Part shown: one piece after another, positions 10,153 through 20,079 of the stretch | Layout of the letters: the number at the start of each line of letters is the position of its first letter | Numbering within the stretch: position 1 is the first letter of the stretch | Assembly: GCA_000934455.1 (NCBI GenBank) | Contig: KN885057.1 | Coordinates: forward strand, 22,429-48,246 | Length of the DNA stretch: 25,818 nt | Source of the DNA: Apostichopus parvimensis | Lineage: Eukaryota; Echinodermata; Holothuroidea; Aspidochirotida; Stichopodidae | Direction: 5' to 3' | The notes under the pieces: model-generated | The model's database searches: none | What the model saw: only the letters and a program-made list of their open reading frames with translations | Told to the model about the DNA's origin: nothing | Made by a program: the position numbers and the translations under genes

Positions 10153-10391
10153 GTAATTAGGCCACAAATTATAGCACGCTATAATTGCTTGAAGTTTTCA
10201 AAAAGTACTTTCCTGGAGGTCTTTACTCTCCAAATTGTTCTCAGACATTTCAAGGAACACACAAGATGACTGAATATCCCAGAGAGGAAAATTTCCTCCA
10301 AGGTTGTGATAAAAACAATTTAAGAATTTTGACCAAAGATGCCCATATTTGAATATCTAGCATATTTGGGGCCAATACAGCATACCTTTAA

Positions 10392-10849
10392 GCTCATGTG
10401 GACATGCAGTGGACATTCATTCTTTCATGAGTATACCGTCTGGGACAAATAATCACACAAACTTCTCGAGGAAAGACTTAGGCAAAAGCACAAAAGCTAT
10501 ATATCTTAATGCTTACAATAGGTTTACTAGCAAGTTTGAATATAACCCTATATCCACATCGGGAGGCCTTTACAACGCAACACCTTAAATTGGGTTTACG
10601 AGTGATCAGCATAATAGGCTAACTATAGAACAATCAAATGTTGACAAATTGAACACGTTTAGTTTGCCAATTCATTAGCTTTCTAAACACAGCTGTCATC
10701 CCGATTATTGATATTCCAAGCACAGAACTAATTAAATCAGCCAGAAAAACTAATATGGATTACCACTTAACGAACGCATGAGAAATATGACACTTATTAT
10801 CAGGGATATGTATCCTATTATCAGCTTAGTGGGTTTTAATCTACATCTT
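10392..10849. other. Non-coding stretch, nothing recognised
   Basis: No repeat boundary, RNA or coding signal was seen between the MITE end and the GATC-rich cluster. Confidence 0.5.
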
Positions 10850-11395
10850 GATCTGATCTTGTTGGGATCTGGTCTGATGCAACTGGTAGAGTATCTGATA
10901 TGAGCATACCTGGATCACATGCAGCCTGAGATAGCCATCAACAAGAGTGGCATAAATGTATTATAAATGAAATCACAATTCAGATCAAAAAACAGATCTC
11001 CCTAGCTTGATCCTTGCACAGGCAAAATCTGATCTCCACATTTGGATCAGAACCTGCAGATAGAGATCAGACATATCACAGCTATGTATCAATCAGTGCA
11101 GTTGAGATCAAGACCTGATCGTAATCTGTTAATATCGTAGCACTGGTAGATCGAGACCAGGATAAAGTGCAACTCAGAAGAACATTGAGACCAGGTCCTG
11201 CAACGTTGATTCTGACAGTGACCAGAATCTGATCAAAACATCTGGATCAGAACCTGACAAGGTAGAGATCATTACAGCCGAACTGTATTTGCTCACACTT
11301 GAGGTAGTGATGACTGCAAGGACTGTATTTGCTCACACTTCATATATCAAGATCAGACAGGATCTGATCTCAACATCTGGATCAGAATCTTAAGG
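10850..11395. repeat. GATC-rich decayed repeat cluster
   Basis: By eye the tetramer GATC occurs 20 times in 10850-11384, where about two are expected. Three copies of a roughly 45-bp motif begin at 11026, 11226 (exactly 200 bp apart) and 11361. Their shared core is ATCTGATC, about ten bases, then GGATCAGAA, so each copy can form a TCTGATC/GATCAGA hairpin. A separate perfect direct repeat, ACTGTATTTGCTCACACTT, lies at 11282-11300 and 11322-11340. I do not recognise the family. Confidence 0.75.
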
Positions 11396-12493
11396 TTGAC
11401 ATGTAGATTAGCACAGAATTAGTGTGACACATTTCAAGTCTTGATCAGTTTCTCCTAGAAAAATGATCCTTGGAATGGGTGTTTTCTCAATACTGATCTT
11501 GATAATCCCTATTGCAAATTATTAAGGATTTCTTCTCAAGGTTCTCCCCTCTGATAACAAAGTCTTACTTTTTGGCTGTCCGAACAGCTAATTTTGTTGT
11601 AAAATACCCCCCTAAAACAGAAGAATGACCAATAAATACATTCACTGTAGTAATAAAGATGTGTAGGTTTAGTGAATAGAACACCAGCTTAATTAAGCCC
11701 AGTAAAACTCTCCTTTGGAGTGGATCATAGGCTTACCTATATATTTTGTTTTTTTAAAAGGAATTGGGAGAGGGAGGGAGGGGGAGGGATCATAACAATT
11801 TATCATTGTAGCTATTTGATGGTATTTATAGTTACAATGCAATTTCATTAAAAAAATGAAGTCCAATCAGTTCAAAATAGCTTCCAAAACTGATTTTGGT
11901 TGTCCAAACAGAAAACTTGTCTACTTTGGCCTGAGTTTTATGTGTATGAGCTCCGCTGATCTGCAACCTGTTAAACAGTTAAGGGAGAAAGACTATAGTC
12001 TTCATATACATACCAGTGTACCATTCCATGTTTTGTTTTTCTCATTCTTATCTTGATCAACCTAGCTAAGAACTTGAAATCTCAAGCATATGGCTTGTGC
12101 AAATAAACTACAATTTAAGCCTACATTACCAAGGAAACACATCTTACTTCACCATAGTTCAATATTTGCTATCTAATATTTCTTCACCCATGCAACAAAA
12201 AACCCTCCAGAGTTCCAGAAAAGTACTGCTTTCTTTCTATAAAAAAAACTTTTTCCTACTAAAACATCAACTTTCATCTATGATAATGTCCTGCCAGCTT
12301 AAATTATTCCTTAGCTGCCATTTCTATGTAAAATAATCCAATCAAACACGGTAAAGGCGGAATAACTGACCCTACCGCGCGATTGGCCCGGTATCGATCT
12401 ATAAAAACCAATCCCCAAAATTAATAACTGTTTTTCACCCTGATGCACGCTTGCCACTGTAAAGTGGAACATAAGCTGATGTCAGTCATATCA
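11396..12493. other. Non-coding stretch with one G-rich motif
   Basis: Apart from the G-rich motif at 11766-11788 and a few further GATC sites up to about 11503, nothing is recognised. Open frames at 11856-12056 and 12097-12336 show no domain. Confidence 0.5.
11766..11788 (+). other. G-quadruplex candidate
   Basis: Five G runs (11766-11768, 11772-11774, 11776-11778, 11780-11784, 11786-11788) are separated by short purine loops. Confidence 0.65.
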
Positions 12494-12706
12494 TTAAAGC
12501 AGTCTATGAAGATTTTAGTTTCATTCTTACAACATTTTGGAGTTTGTCCACAAGTTAACTCATTTCTATTCCAGTATTATGTCAAGTTTTTCATCTGACT
12601 TTTTCACTGCCAAGCAATGATGTTTTGCACTAAAGATACTTCTAACTAACAGGATTAATAAGTACTCTGAGAAGGTAAAGTATTAACCTATCAATAGTTA
12701 TGATAA

Positions 12707-12811
12707 GTGTAAAAATAAGTTGGCCTGATGTTTCGATCCTTGCAGGATCTTCTTCAGAGGCTAAAGAAGATCATGCTAGGATCGAAACGTCAGGCCAACT
12801 TACTTTTACAC
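12707..12811. mobile_element. Foldback, inverted Penelope-like ends
   Basis: Arms of 48 bp (12707-12754 and 12764-12811) are reverse complements at 44 of 48 positions around a 9-base loop (12755-12763). The same 48-bp sequence stands alone at 4793-4840. Each arm carries half of a hammerhead-like motif, and the full layout reads best on the minus strand at 12761-12723. Head-to-head joining of two copies of one terminal repeat would produce this. A transcript across it would form a strong hairpin. Confidence 0.85.
12723..12761 (-). ncRNA. Minimal hammerhead ribozyme-like motif
   Basis: On the minus strand, 5' to 3': GCCT (12761-12758), core CTGAAGA (12757-12751, matching CUGANGA), one extra A (12750), a 6-bp stem GATCCT/AGGATC with loop GCA (12749-12735), core GAAAC (12734-12730), ATC (12729-12727) and AGGC (12726-12723), which pairs with GCCT. 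This is the order of a compact type I hammerhead. Sister copies at 4809-4847 and on the plus strand at 12761-12795 read GTC before AGGC, giving GAAACGTC, whose ACGT can form a shared stem III between two molecules, as described for minimal hammerheads of Penelope-like elements. The extra A next to stem II and the ATC triplet may lower or abolish activity. Confidence 0.55.
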
Positions 12812-13537
12812 ATTCTCTTACACAGGCTCTCTAGTGGATAAGCAGTTTGCTAACAGTTTTATTTTATTTTAATAGTTGTATGATCAAATCATTCAATCTT
12901 GATAGCCATTTCATAGCCTCAAATAGTCGTCGATGCATATTTTTAAGTTGCAACGGATTGTGCAGTAGTATTCAGTGAAATACTAATAGAAATGTTTAAG
13001 TTATAGAGATAAACTTGTATAGTCTGCTTTAAGTAAACCATCACACGAGCCAGTGAAGAAATAGTCAGATCGAAAAATAGAATGGACCTGGATATATAGC
13101 TTGAATTATAGCGTAATGGTGACTTATTCCCCTGGAGAATGTATGACTAAACTGGCATCTTCCACTAATAAAAAAATAAAACAAATATGTTTGTGGTATT
13201 TTTTACTTTGCAAACTTATAACTTCAAACAAATCATAAAATTAGAATATTTTTTTTTTCTTCTTTTAATTTTATATTCATAAAATTATTTTATTAAACCT
13301 TTAATTTCTTCCAACCAATTCTACTGTAGATACTTAATACTCTATTACTGGTTTCAAAGTTTTGTATCTAGGACAAAATAAAAGCGACACGTAAAAACAC
13401 TCTTTAAAGTCCTCATGTGATATCTCATTTATATTATGATGGTAAGGCCTAAATTGGGGGAAGACTTGTAATAACTGATGTAGAGCTGTTCCATGCTGAT
13501 ACAGTTTGCACAGAGATAGTGACTGTTAATACCTCGC

Positions 13538-13557
13538 TTTTTTTTTTTTTTTTTTTT
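13538..13557. repeat. T20 homopolymer
   Basis: A pure run of about twenty T. It could be the poly(A) tail of an old minus-strand retroposon, but no body or target duplication is recognised. Confidence 0.9.
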
Positions 13558-14180
13558 GTCATTACGTATATGATAATTCTTTAAATTGAATAATGATATC
13601 TTATGTAACGTAAGTACAGTTACATGGTTTATTTGTGTGTGCAACCTTTGTTTTATTGCAAGAGCCTCGGCTTTCTCAGACCTCCTCCACTTGTCACGTA
13701 CATTTTCTTCTATTATTGTGTAATATATTTTGAATGTGGAAACAAATAAATGAAATGAAATATCTTCAGTCAGAGCGGGAAATTTCTCACAATAATAGAC
13801 TTCGAGGAGAGACTGAATTTGGAGGGTGTAGATGTTTAATATGGAGTACTTTTGTGATCCACATTGAGAGGTTTTCTTGGATACATATATATCACAGAAC
13901 AAATTAAAAACAGGAAGGGTAATAATGGGGTTATATCACCTTGTAAATTACCATATTGAACCCTCATCCCCAAAACAAAAAAATCACCTCCCCCTCCCTC
14001 CCCAAAATTGCATAAATAGAATTCTTTCTATGAGAATTCCTACCTATAAAACTGCAAATTCAACATGTTTTTCATGTCATAATTAATATATTGCTTAAAA
14101 TGACTCATCTGTCATGTGAAAAACATCTATATAGCTTTTATCTCTAATCTCACACATTTCTACAAAGATTACAGTAACTC

Positions 14181-14198
14181 ATATATATATATATATAT
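14181..14198. repeat. (AT)9 microsatellite
   Basis: A pure AT dinucleotide run of nine units. Confidence 0.95.
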
Positions 14199-14559
14199 GA
14201 AAATCCTAATACACAGGGGAAAAAATCAAACCAAAATAAATCAACATAATTTGTTTTCATTGCCTGTTCGGATATACATTTCTGAATAGCTAAATCTCTG
14301 ATACTACCATAAAAAGTATTTATGTTTCGTACTTTACAGCTTAAATGGTAAAGCTGCAGCAAATGCATAATGAAAATTTCTGGCTCTAGAATATACTTAA
14401 CAACATATTCATGTTAAACTATAAAAGCCAAAAAGTCTGTCTGTCAAATTTCTGAGAGGTCATACAGAATGTAGGTTACTGCAAGATCCAGGTCAGCTAA
14501 AAATTCAAAACATAAAAAATGATCAGCATGCATCAATGCCCTTAAACCCTTCCTTCTTT

Positions 14560-14582
14560 GGGGGGGGGGGGTTGGGTGGGGG
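14560..14582 (+). other. G tract
   Basis: G runs 14560-14571, 14574-14576 and 14578-14582. The long first run can supply two tracts, so a quadruplex is possible. Confidence 0.6.
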
Positions 14583-14993
14583 AAATGACTTAAGGCATCT
14601 TGTGCGAAGCTAGGCTAACAGTATAGTGAGTGTTTACACAAAACTCTGACAAAATGTCATGTATTTCACATTCTTTCCAATAAACAGTTCTCTCCGATCA
14701 TCCACAACAAGACTTTTTGTTTTTAAAGTTTTAACTGATGTGGTATCATTTACATTCAAATTTCGAAAATTTTTAATTACTTTATTAATTTCACATCACA
14801 GTGTAGGTCATTTAAATTGACTGGCCAATTCATTCAATTAAATGTAATTAAATTTGAGAATGTTTGAACTATTTCAGTATGTTTTTTCGAATGTTGAGAT
14901 ATATAGGCATCTGTGTAACTTATTGGAATCACAGTAATTGGTTACTATATACTAACTATGGTAAAAGTTTGTATGTAACATTAAAAGACTGTC

Positions 14994-15614
14994 TTAAAGC
15001 AGCATTTTGAGTCCTTTTCTATGATTTTTCTCAACCTCACTGACTCCACTATGCCATAACGACATACATAACTAGCTTATCTATTTAAATCTTACTTCAA
15101 ATCGTGGCATAAAAGTCGAAAAATTTGCAACTTTCAACTTTGTTTTTCTCCAAGATATTTTCTGTTGGGATCCCAATACACCTCGCCCATAATATGAATA
15201 TTTAAACACTACGAACGTCATTGACCAATACGGAATACAACACCATGCTTGATTTGTGTACAATCTATATGGCAGTTGTACAAGGGAGTTCCATAAAAAC
15301 TCCCTGGTTGTACCAACGCAAAGTCTTGAATCTATATTTAGCAATGACTCATAGCTAAACCTGCATCTCTGATTGGTTGAATTCAAACTAGTGGGTTTGG
15401 GGGAACTGTATGCGATTAATTTTAAATGTGGAATTTGTCGTGGACACTTTCCTCATTATCTGCAAATATCCTTAATTACTCGCCAATTAATGTTGTTGGC
15501 AGGGAAAAACTTGGCTTATATCTTAGTTTGCTGTTTTGTGATTGATATGTAAAAACCCCGATGGACATGTCAAAAAAGAAGAAAACGGCGACCAAACGCA
15601 AAATGCTGCTTTAA
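14994..15614. mobile_element. TTAA-flanked non-autonomous transposon, 613 bp
   Basis: TTAA at 14994-14997 and 15611-15614 flanks 613 bp. The left end reads AGCAGCATTTTGAGT; the reverse complement of the right end reads AGCAGCATTTTGCGT, 14 of 15 matching. The TTAA duplication and purine start fit Kolobok-type ends and not piggyBac. Inside, 15278-15313 forms a hairpin of GTACAA/TTGTAC and GGGAGTT/AACTCCC around a 7-base loop. The minus-strand open frame at 15081-15386 (101 codons) lies wholly inside the element and has no recognisable domain, so it is not evidence of a host gene. Confidence 0.75.
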
Positions 15615-17340
15615 GCCAGCACGATCATGCCTGTTTACAGATCTCCAAAGATCTTGTAAAGTGCTGCAACATATCACATTCTATGTTGCTGAAGTTTTTT
15701 TTCAATGATCTCATTTTTAATAATTACCAGAACTTTTAATGTAAGCCCAGTATATTTCATTCAAATTAGCCAGTAAAATGGTTTTAGAGCTCATATCTGC
15801 ACCATGTGCATTCGATCTGGCAATTCAAACAAATATTATCCATGGCTATCCATAAACTATATGAACCTTATAGTGAACAGAGCCTCTCATGATTTGAATG
15901 AATTTTTTTTTATGAAACATGTTACATAGGAGTATTGTGGTCATGGGATTCACACAAGGCCAACCTTAGTTGCCCAGAGTCAGTCACAATTCGGCCAGTC
16001 TTTCCAATAACCTCAGGGGATTAACTTTTCCTGCAAGAAACTGGGAAACGTAAGAATTTTATCTCAGAATTCATGAGAGTCGGTGTACGTCGTGAGCCTA
16101 TATGTTCACAAACCTCAACGAAATTTGGAATTACACTAGGGAGAGAGCTGATGAAGGAATAGCCAGGATTGGAAAGAGATAAATAAGAGATAAAACCGGC
16201 ATGACGACACACGATCAAATAGACCAGAAACATTTGTCAGAGGTACCTTGGAATACAGAGTGATATATATGATGCCAAGCTTGCATCATATCAAACTGTA
16301 ACCTATAATGCAAAATATATAGCTTGTTTGGGTCAGAATGGTGACCTCTACATTGTTATTCTAATGAGGTACTAACCTAAACTGACATTACTTGTTCATT
16401 TTAGATCGAATCAAACCAACAAGGACTGAACACGAAAAAGAAAGAAAACCTTATTGTCACCAAATTATCTTTGTTAACTAAAATGGAAGAAGTTTTGGTC
16501 TTGAGCATATAATATATGTATAGTGTGGAAGGGGGGGGGGGGCCATCCATGGGCCAGGTGTGTATGTGTCACAAAATAATTTGTCATTTAGAGAAACTTA
16601 AATGAATAATCTAAAACAGCATTGTTGGGAGATCTTTTGAAGGGGGTGTAGTAGTGGTTAATCATAACACAGGTAAATGAGTGGTCTTTATACTAAAGTA
16701 CTGACAATTAAGGGTGAAATTTATGCTCCAAATCAACTAATTGTGACGGTGTCTTTTAATAGTTCAGCTCTAGGGCCAGAAAACTTCCAGGAAAGTAATC
16801 TTGAAATGTATAGACAAGTTAAGCTTGGTAAACTTAGGACCATATCTGACGAACTTGGATTTCAAAAGTTTAATCCAACTGATTCTTGGTTGGACAAGGC
16901 AGCTGGCTGAACCTGCAAGCATTGATCTGTCTGCAACTCTGGATTTGTCCTACATGATAAAACTTTCCAGTGAACGGAAAAAATCGATCGTGAAAACTGT
17001 GATCTATGCGGCGGTTTCTCTGAAAATAACCCTGACTGCATATCAGCTCATCTGCCGAGCTGATGAAGCGTGTTTCCCTGAAAGGTCTAGCTCTCTTAAT
17101 TGTCAGCGATGCAATTTACCTAGAAAATAAGAGAATGCCATCAGACAAACAAAAATCATGACACCTGTGAAGAAGGTGAGCTGTCAAATTGTTTATAAGA
17201 CTCTGGGATTCGGGTTTTAGTTACGGTCTCGAGCAATGCTAGGTTCACTCCTGTAGGAGAGTACAAAAAGCTTTCTTAGGGTGTCGTGAGTAAGAAAGCA
17301 AGCCTATCAAAACAGCTTATTTACTTTAAGTGACATGGTG
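15615..17340. other. Non-coding stretch with two small hairpins
   Basis: A perfect 9-bp stem (16267-16275 with 16283-16291, 7-base loop) and a perfect 8-bp stem (17042-17049 with 17057-17064) are present. A G12 run lies at 16531-16542. Two overlapping plus-strand frames, 16677-16910 (77 codons) and 16801-17130 (109 codons), have more protein-like composition than others here, but I recognise no family in either. They could be fragments of a decayed element or chance. Confidence 0.4.
16677..16910 (+). other. Unrecognised open frame, possibly a decayed coding fragment
   Basis: Seventy-seven codons with a mixed, non-repetitive composition and no homopolymer artefact. The C-terminal part (about residues 44-77) looks soluble and charged. 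I cannot assign a family. There is no convincing splice site or promoter, and a second frame overlaps it at 16801-17130. It is recorded because it is one of the few frames here not explained by simple sequence; most likely it is not an active gene. Confidence 0.15.
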
Positions 17341-17667
17341 GATCCGACCAGGCGCGTAGCCAGGAATTTGCCAAGGGAGGGGCGAAATTGTCGGCAAACT
17401 ATCAGAGCTGTAGATACGGCGTTGCAAACTATCTAAGCCTAGCGCCACCATGGTTGGCGCGTAGCGTACAAGAACATTTTGGCTAAAAATGCCTCCCAGA
17501 TCGCTGGAAATGGCACTTTCCAGGCCTTGTAAGTTGTATCTTAGCATTTTCTCTTTTGAAATTACTAGCAATATCATAAAAACATTAAAAAAAAAATTTA
17601 AAATATGCTCAAGGGGGGGGCGGCTGCCCCCTTCGCTCCCCCCCTTGGCTACACGCCTGGACCCAAC
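17341..17667. mobile_element. Short hAT-like MITE, 311 bp
   Basis: The element spans 17349-17659. It starts CAGGCGCGTAGCCAGG; the reverse complement of its end is CAGGCGTGTAGCCAAG, 14 of 16 matching. The flanking octamers GATCCGAC (17341-17348) and GACCCAAC (17660-17667) match at 6 of 8, consistent with a decayed 8-bp hAT target duplication. The interior AGCGCCACCAT ... AGCGTACAAG (17441-17472) matches 9348-9380 of the 855-bp element, so the two are related although their target duplications seem to differ in length. A near-perfect palindrome with CCATGG at its centre lies at 17442-17460. G-rich and C-rich segments sit just inside the right end. Coding capacity is absent. Confidence 0.7.
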
Positions 17668-18099
17668 AATGGAAATAGCCGTTTTAATGTTGAATCAAGG
17701 TATTGGCCTTATAACAAGTTTACATCAGTACATACTGACTTTGATTATTAGTGAGAAGACATTCTGTGGTTACTTTCTAATGGTTCTATGATATTAGATC
17801 GCACAGGTTCACAGATTTGAAAATTATAATAGCTGGTTCTGGGCATTCCAAACTGGAATTATATATCGCCGAGGTACGTCACATTCGATATAATCGATTC
17901 ACTGTTCACATAATAGGAAACTACATATCATTGCAATGCAGATTAACTCAAGTCTGCAGGTGTCTAAACTTTAAAGATCATCAGTGCTCAACCCAAATAT
18001 GCTAAAAAATTCAGATAATGGTCACTCGTGCTGCATTCACTTCAACAGGCATTCTACTTCCGTGCACCCACAGAGTACTTTTGTACTCACTGAGACATA
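17668..18099. other. Non-coding stretch, nothing recognised
   Basis: AT-rich DNA. A 62-codon open frame at 17817-18005 has no recognisable feature. Confidence 0.5.
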
Positions 18100-18187
18100 T
18101 TGGATTTTCTGATCTAACACTCCTGGACATGTCTGTGAGTAGTTGAATTTTCTGATCTAACACTCCTGGGCATGTCCGGGAGTAATT
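18100..18187. repeat. 43-bp tandem duplication
   Basis: Two units start at 18100 and 18143 and share TTTTCTGATCTAACACTCCT. Each contains a near-palindrome from ACTCCTGG to GAGT. The centre reads GGACATGTCT (18125-18134) in the first and GGGCATGTCC (18168-18177) in the second; both fit the p53-family half-site RRRCWWGYYY. Confidence 0.85.
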
Positions 18188-20079
18188 TGGAGATTCAGAA
18201 ACAAGAAAAGTAATTTTCAAACCTTTTACCAATTAGTATTTTGCATGCTAAAATTTTGGGCCAATCCTGATGACTATTTAGGAGGTGGACGTACCAACAG
18301 CCATGGTCAATTAATCACTAGCTGTTTTACGGTTCTACAGAGCAGTGTATCATGGAACGCAGTCTAAGAATTATACAAAAGATAAAAAAGAAGTGACTCT
18401 AGTTGTTATCATAGAGATGCACAGAATGGCTAGGTAGCTTATAACCTCTCTATAGTTAATTCACAGGGGAAAATTGCTGTTTTATTTCATGACCCAACAC
18501 ATATGGGCATAAATCTAACACAGATCATGTAAGTACGAACCCAATACTGTAATGCCAAGCTGTATGCCTATAAATGCTATGAGGGGTAATTAATAATTAC
18601 CTCCTTCTTACCCAAAACTGAACCATCATGCATCTGGTATAATGGAGCCCTCCAGTGTTTCTACAGATGGTGGGTAATGTACTAATTGTGTGCATGATCT
18701 GTACTGCTTACAGATCTCTGAATCAAAGTTAAACAATCCCATGAAAGCGCTCACAAGCATGCACAAAAATTCTCGAGATGAATTAGTTAAAAAGAACATC
18801 CCCGCGTACTTAAATAACCCAACCCCTCCCATTCAATTACATTTCCTTGCCAACATGGACTCAAACACACTTTGATTGATTTCATGAGTTCTTTCCTAAA
18901 AGAAACACTTCCACCTCTTTTTCTCACTTAACAGTTCTTCAAAACAACAAAATACCTCGAAGAGGAATGAGTCGTACGAAATCAAAGTGCAACGACTAGT
19001 TAAATTGGGAGGCCAGAATCTGAAAGGATTTCCTTTTTGACTATCAATTAATGTAACTAATAACTTTTGATCTCGCCAAATGCAATAAAGTTAATCTCAT
19101 AAGTAGCGACTATAAATTAATTAATGCAAATTTATGAAACTGTTTCTTCCCTTACCCCCTTGCCCCCTATGCAAGATCTTACTTCTAATCACTGGTTTTA
19201 CCAAATCTCATCTAGATACACATTTACAATTCCCTGAAATGTTTACCAGTTTGAACATGCATGCTTGTCGTTCACAAGAAAAAAAACAAGAAAGATTTTT
19301 ATTACTAAATTTCATGCTTTCGAAACGTGTTTCTTTATGTCACACAGAAGACATTCATTATGGCCTCACCAGGACATTTATCAGAAACGTGGAACAGAAC
19401 ATTAAATCCATCTTATATTGATATCCTCCTACTTTTCCTGCCCCTAAAATTTACTCAGTTTTAAGACGAAAATTAACGAGAAGAAGAAAATTGTTAAGGC
19501 ATTAAAACTCCTTTTCAAGTACTGCTCGCTGTTGGTCTGGCAGACAAGCTTGTTAAAGCAGAAAACTGTTCTTGCAAGGTAAAGTCTCAGATATTCTCAC
19601 CTAGCTATATTATGAATTCAAAATGATACCGTTTGCATTAGCTTTCACACAGAGACATATTGAACCCTTTCCAAGGGGCGGTCTCTGTACCTCTCAGGCT
19701 ACATAGATGTCAATAAGTAGCACACAGGCCTACAAAATTATCAAATCTTCAATACTGGCCGGATTTGATTATGTGTTGGATCGCCACATTTTTTGGAGGG
19801 CCACCAAAAACATTCAGTCGAAAACAGAAACTGCCAATATATACAAAAGAATAAAGACGAAAAACCTTGGACATATTAGTGACTTCAAACGTTAAGAAAT
19901 ATCAATTTACAACTAAGCTCTAGCTCCTAATTTGAATTATAATTATCAAACTAGGAGATGTCTCCTCCCATAGGACCCCTTCCCCTGGCCACACCATCTT
20001 TTATTGGGGGGTCAACTTGAAGATGATGAAATTTAAACTTCAAGAGGTCACCATGGATCAGTATTGTTTGAATAAATAT
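18188..20079. other. Non-coding stretch, no gene seen
   Basis: It contains a 17-bp odd palindrome GGTAATTAATAATTACC (18585-18601) and a CTTGAAG/CTTCAAG inverted pair (20016-20022 with 20038-20044). Small open frames at 18626-18875 (both strands), 19134-19421 and 19707-19895 have no recognised domain. Confidence 0.5.

Larger units (their letters stand above)
9279..10391 (+). mobile_element. TTAA MITE copy A, split by a hAT-like insertion
   Basis: The left piece (9279-9297) and right piece (10153-10391) together match the reverse complement of 24502-24705 along their length. The ends are TTAA then AAGGTA (9279-9288) and TACCT then TTAA (10383-10391). Strong matches to copy B include the blocks around 10171-10270 and 10324-10391. 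Copy A carries about 50 bp (10274-10323) that copy B lacks. The interruption at 9298-10152 is a separate element. The TTAAAGG-type ends resemble T2/Kolobok MITEs. No coding sequence belongs to this repeat. Confidence 0.8.
12494..13032. mobile_element. Probable TTAA-flanked element, with inner foldback
   Basis: TTAA at 12494-12497 and 13029-13032 bounds 531 bp. The left end reads AGCAGTCTATGAAG; the reverse complement of the right end reads AGCAGACTATACAAG. Both share AGCAG and CTAT in register. The AGCAG start is also the start of the TTAA element at 14994-15614, which supports a common group. The Penelope-like foldback at 12707-12811 would be a later insertion. The terminal match is short, so the boundaries need another genomic copy. 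No transposase frame is present. Confidence 0.5.
13033..14993. other. Non-coding stretch with simple repeats
   Basis: It holds a T20 run at 13538-13557, a C-rich motif at 13988-14003 and an (AT)9 run at 14181-14198. The open frame on the minus strand at 13429-13902, the longest in the window at 157 codons, crosses the T run as polylysine and shows no recognisable domain, so I leave it uncalled. Confidence 0.5.

Noticed and set aside
13429-13902. 157-codon minus-strand frame, the longest in the window
   Set aside because: It crosses a T20 run as polylysine, has no recognisable domain, and long chance frames are expected somewhere in 26 kb over six frames.
15081-15386. 101-codon minus-strand frame
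   Set aside because: It lies entirely inside the TTAA transposon at 14994-15614 and does not resemble a transposase.
16801-17130. 109-codon plus-strand frame as a gene
   Set aside because: It overlaps another frame, has no recognised domain, promoter or splice signals; kept only as a remark in the annotation.
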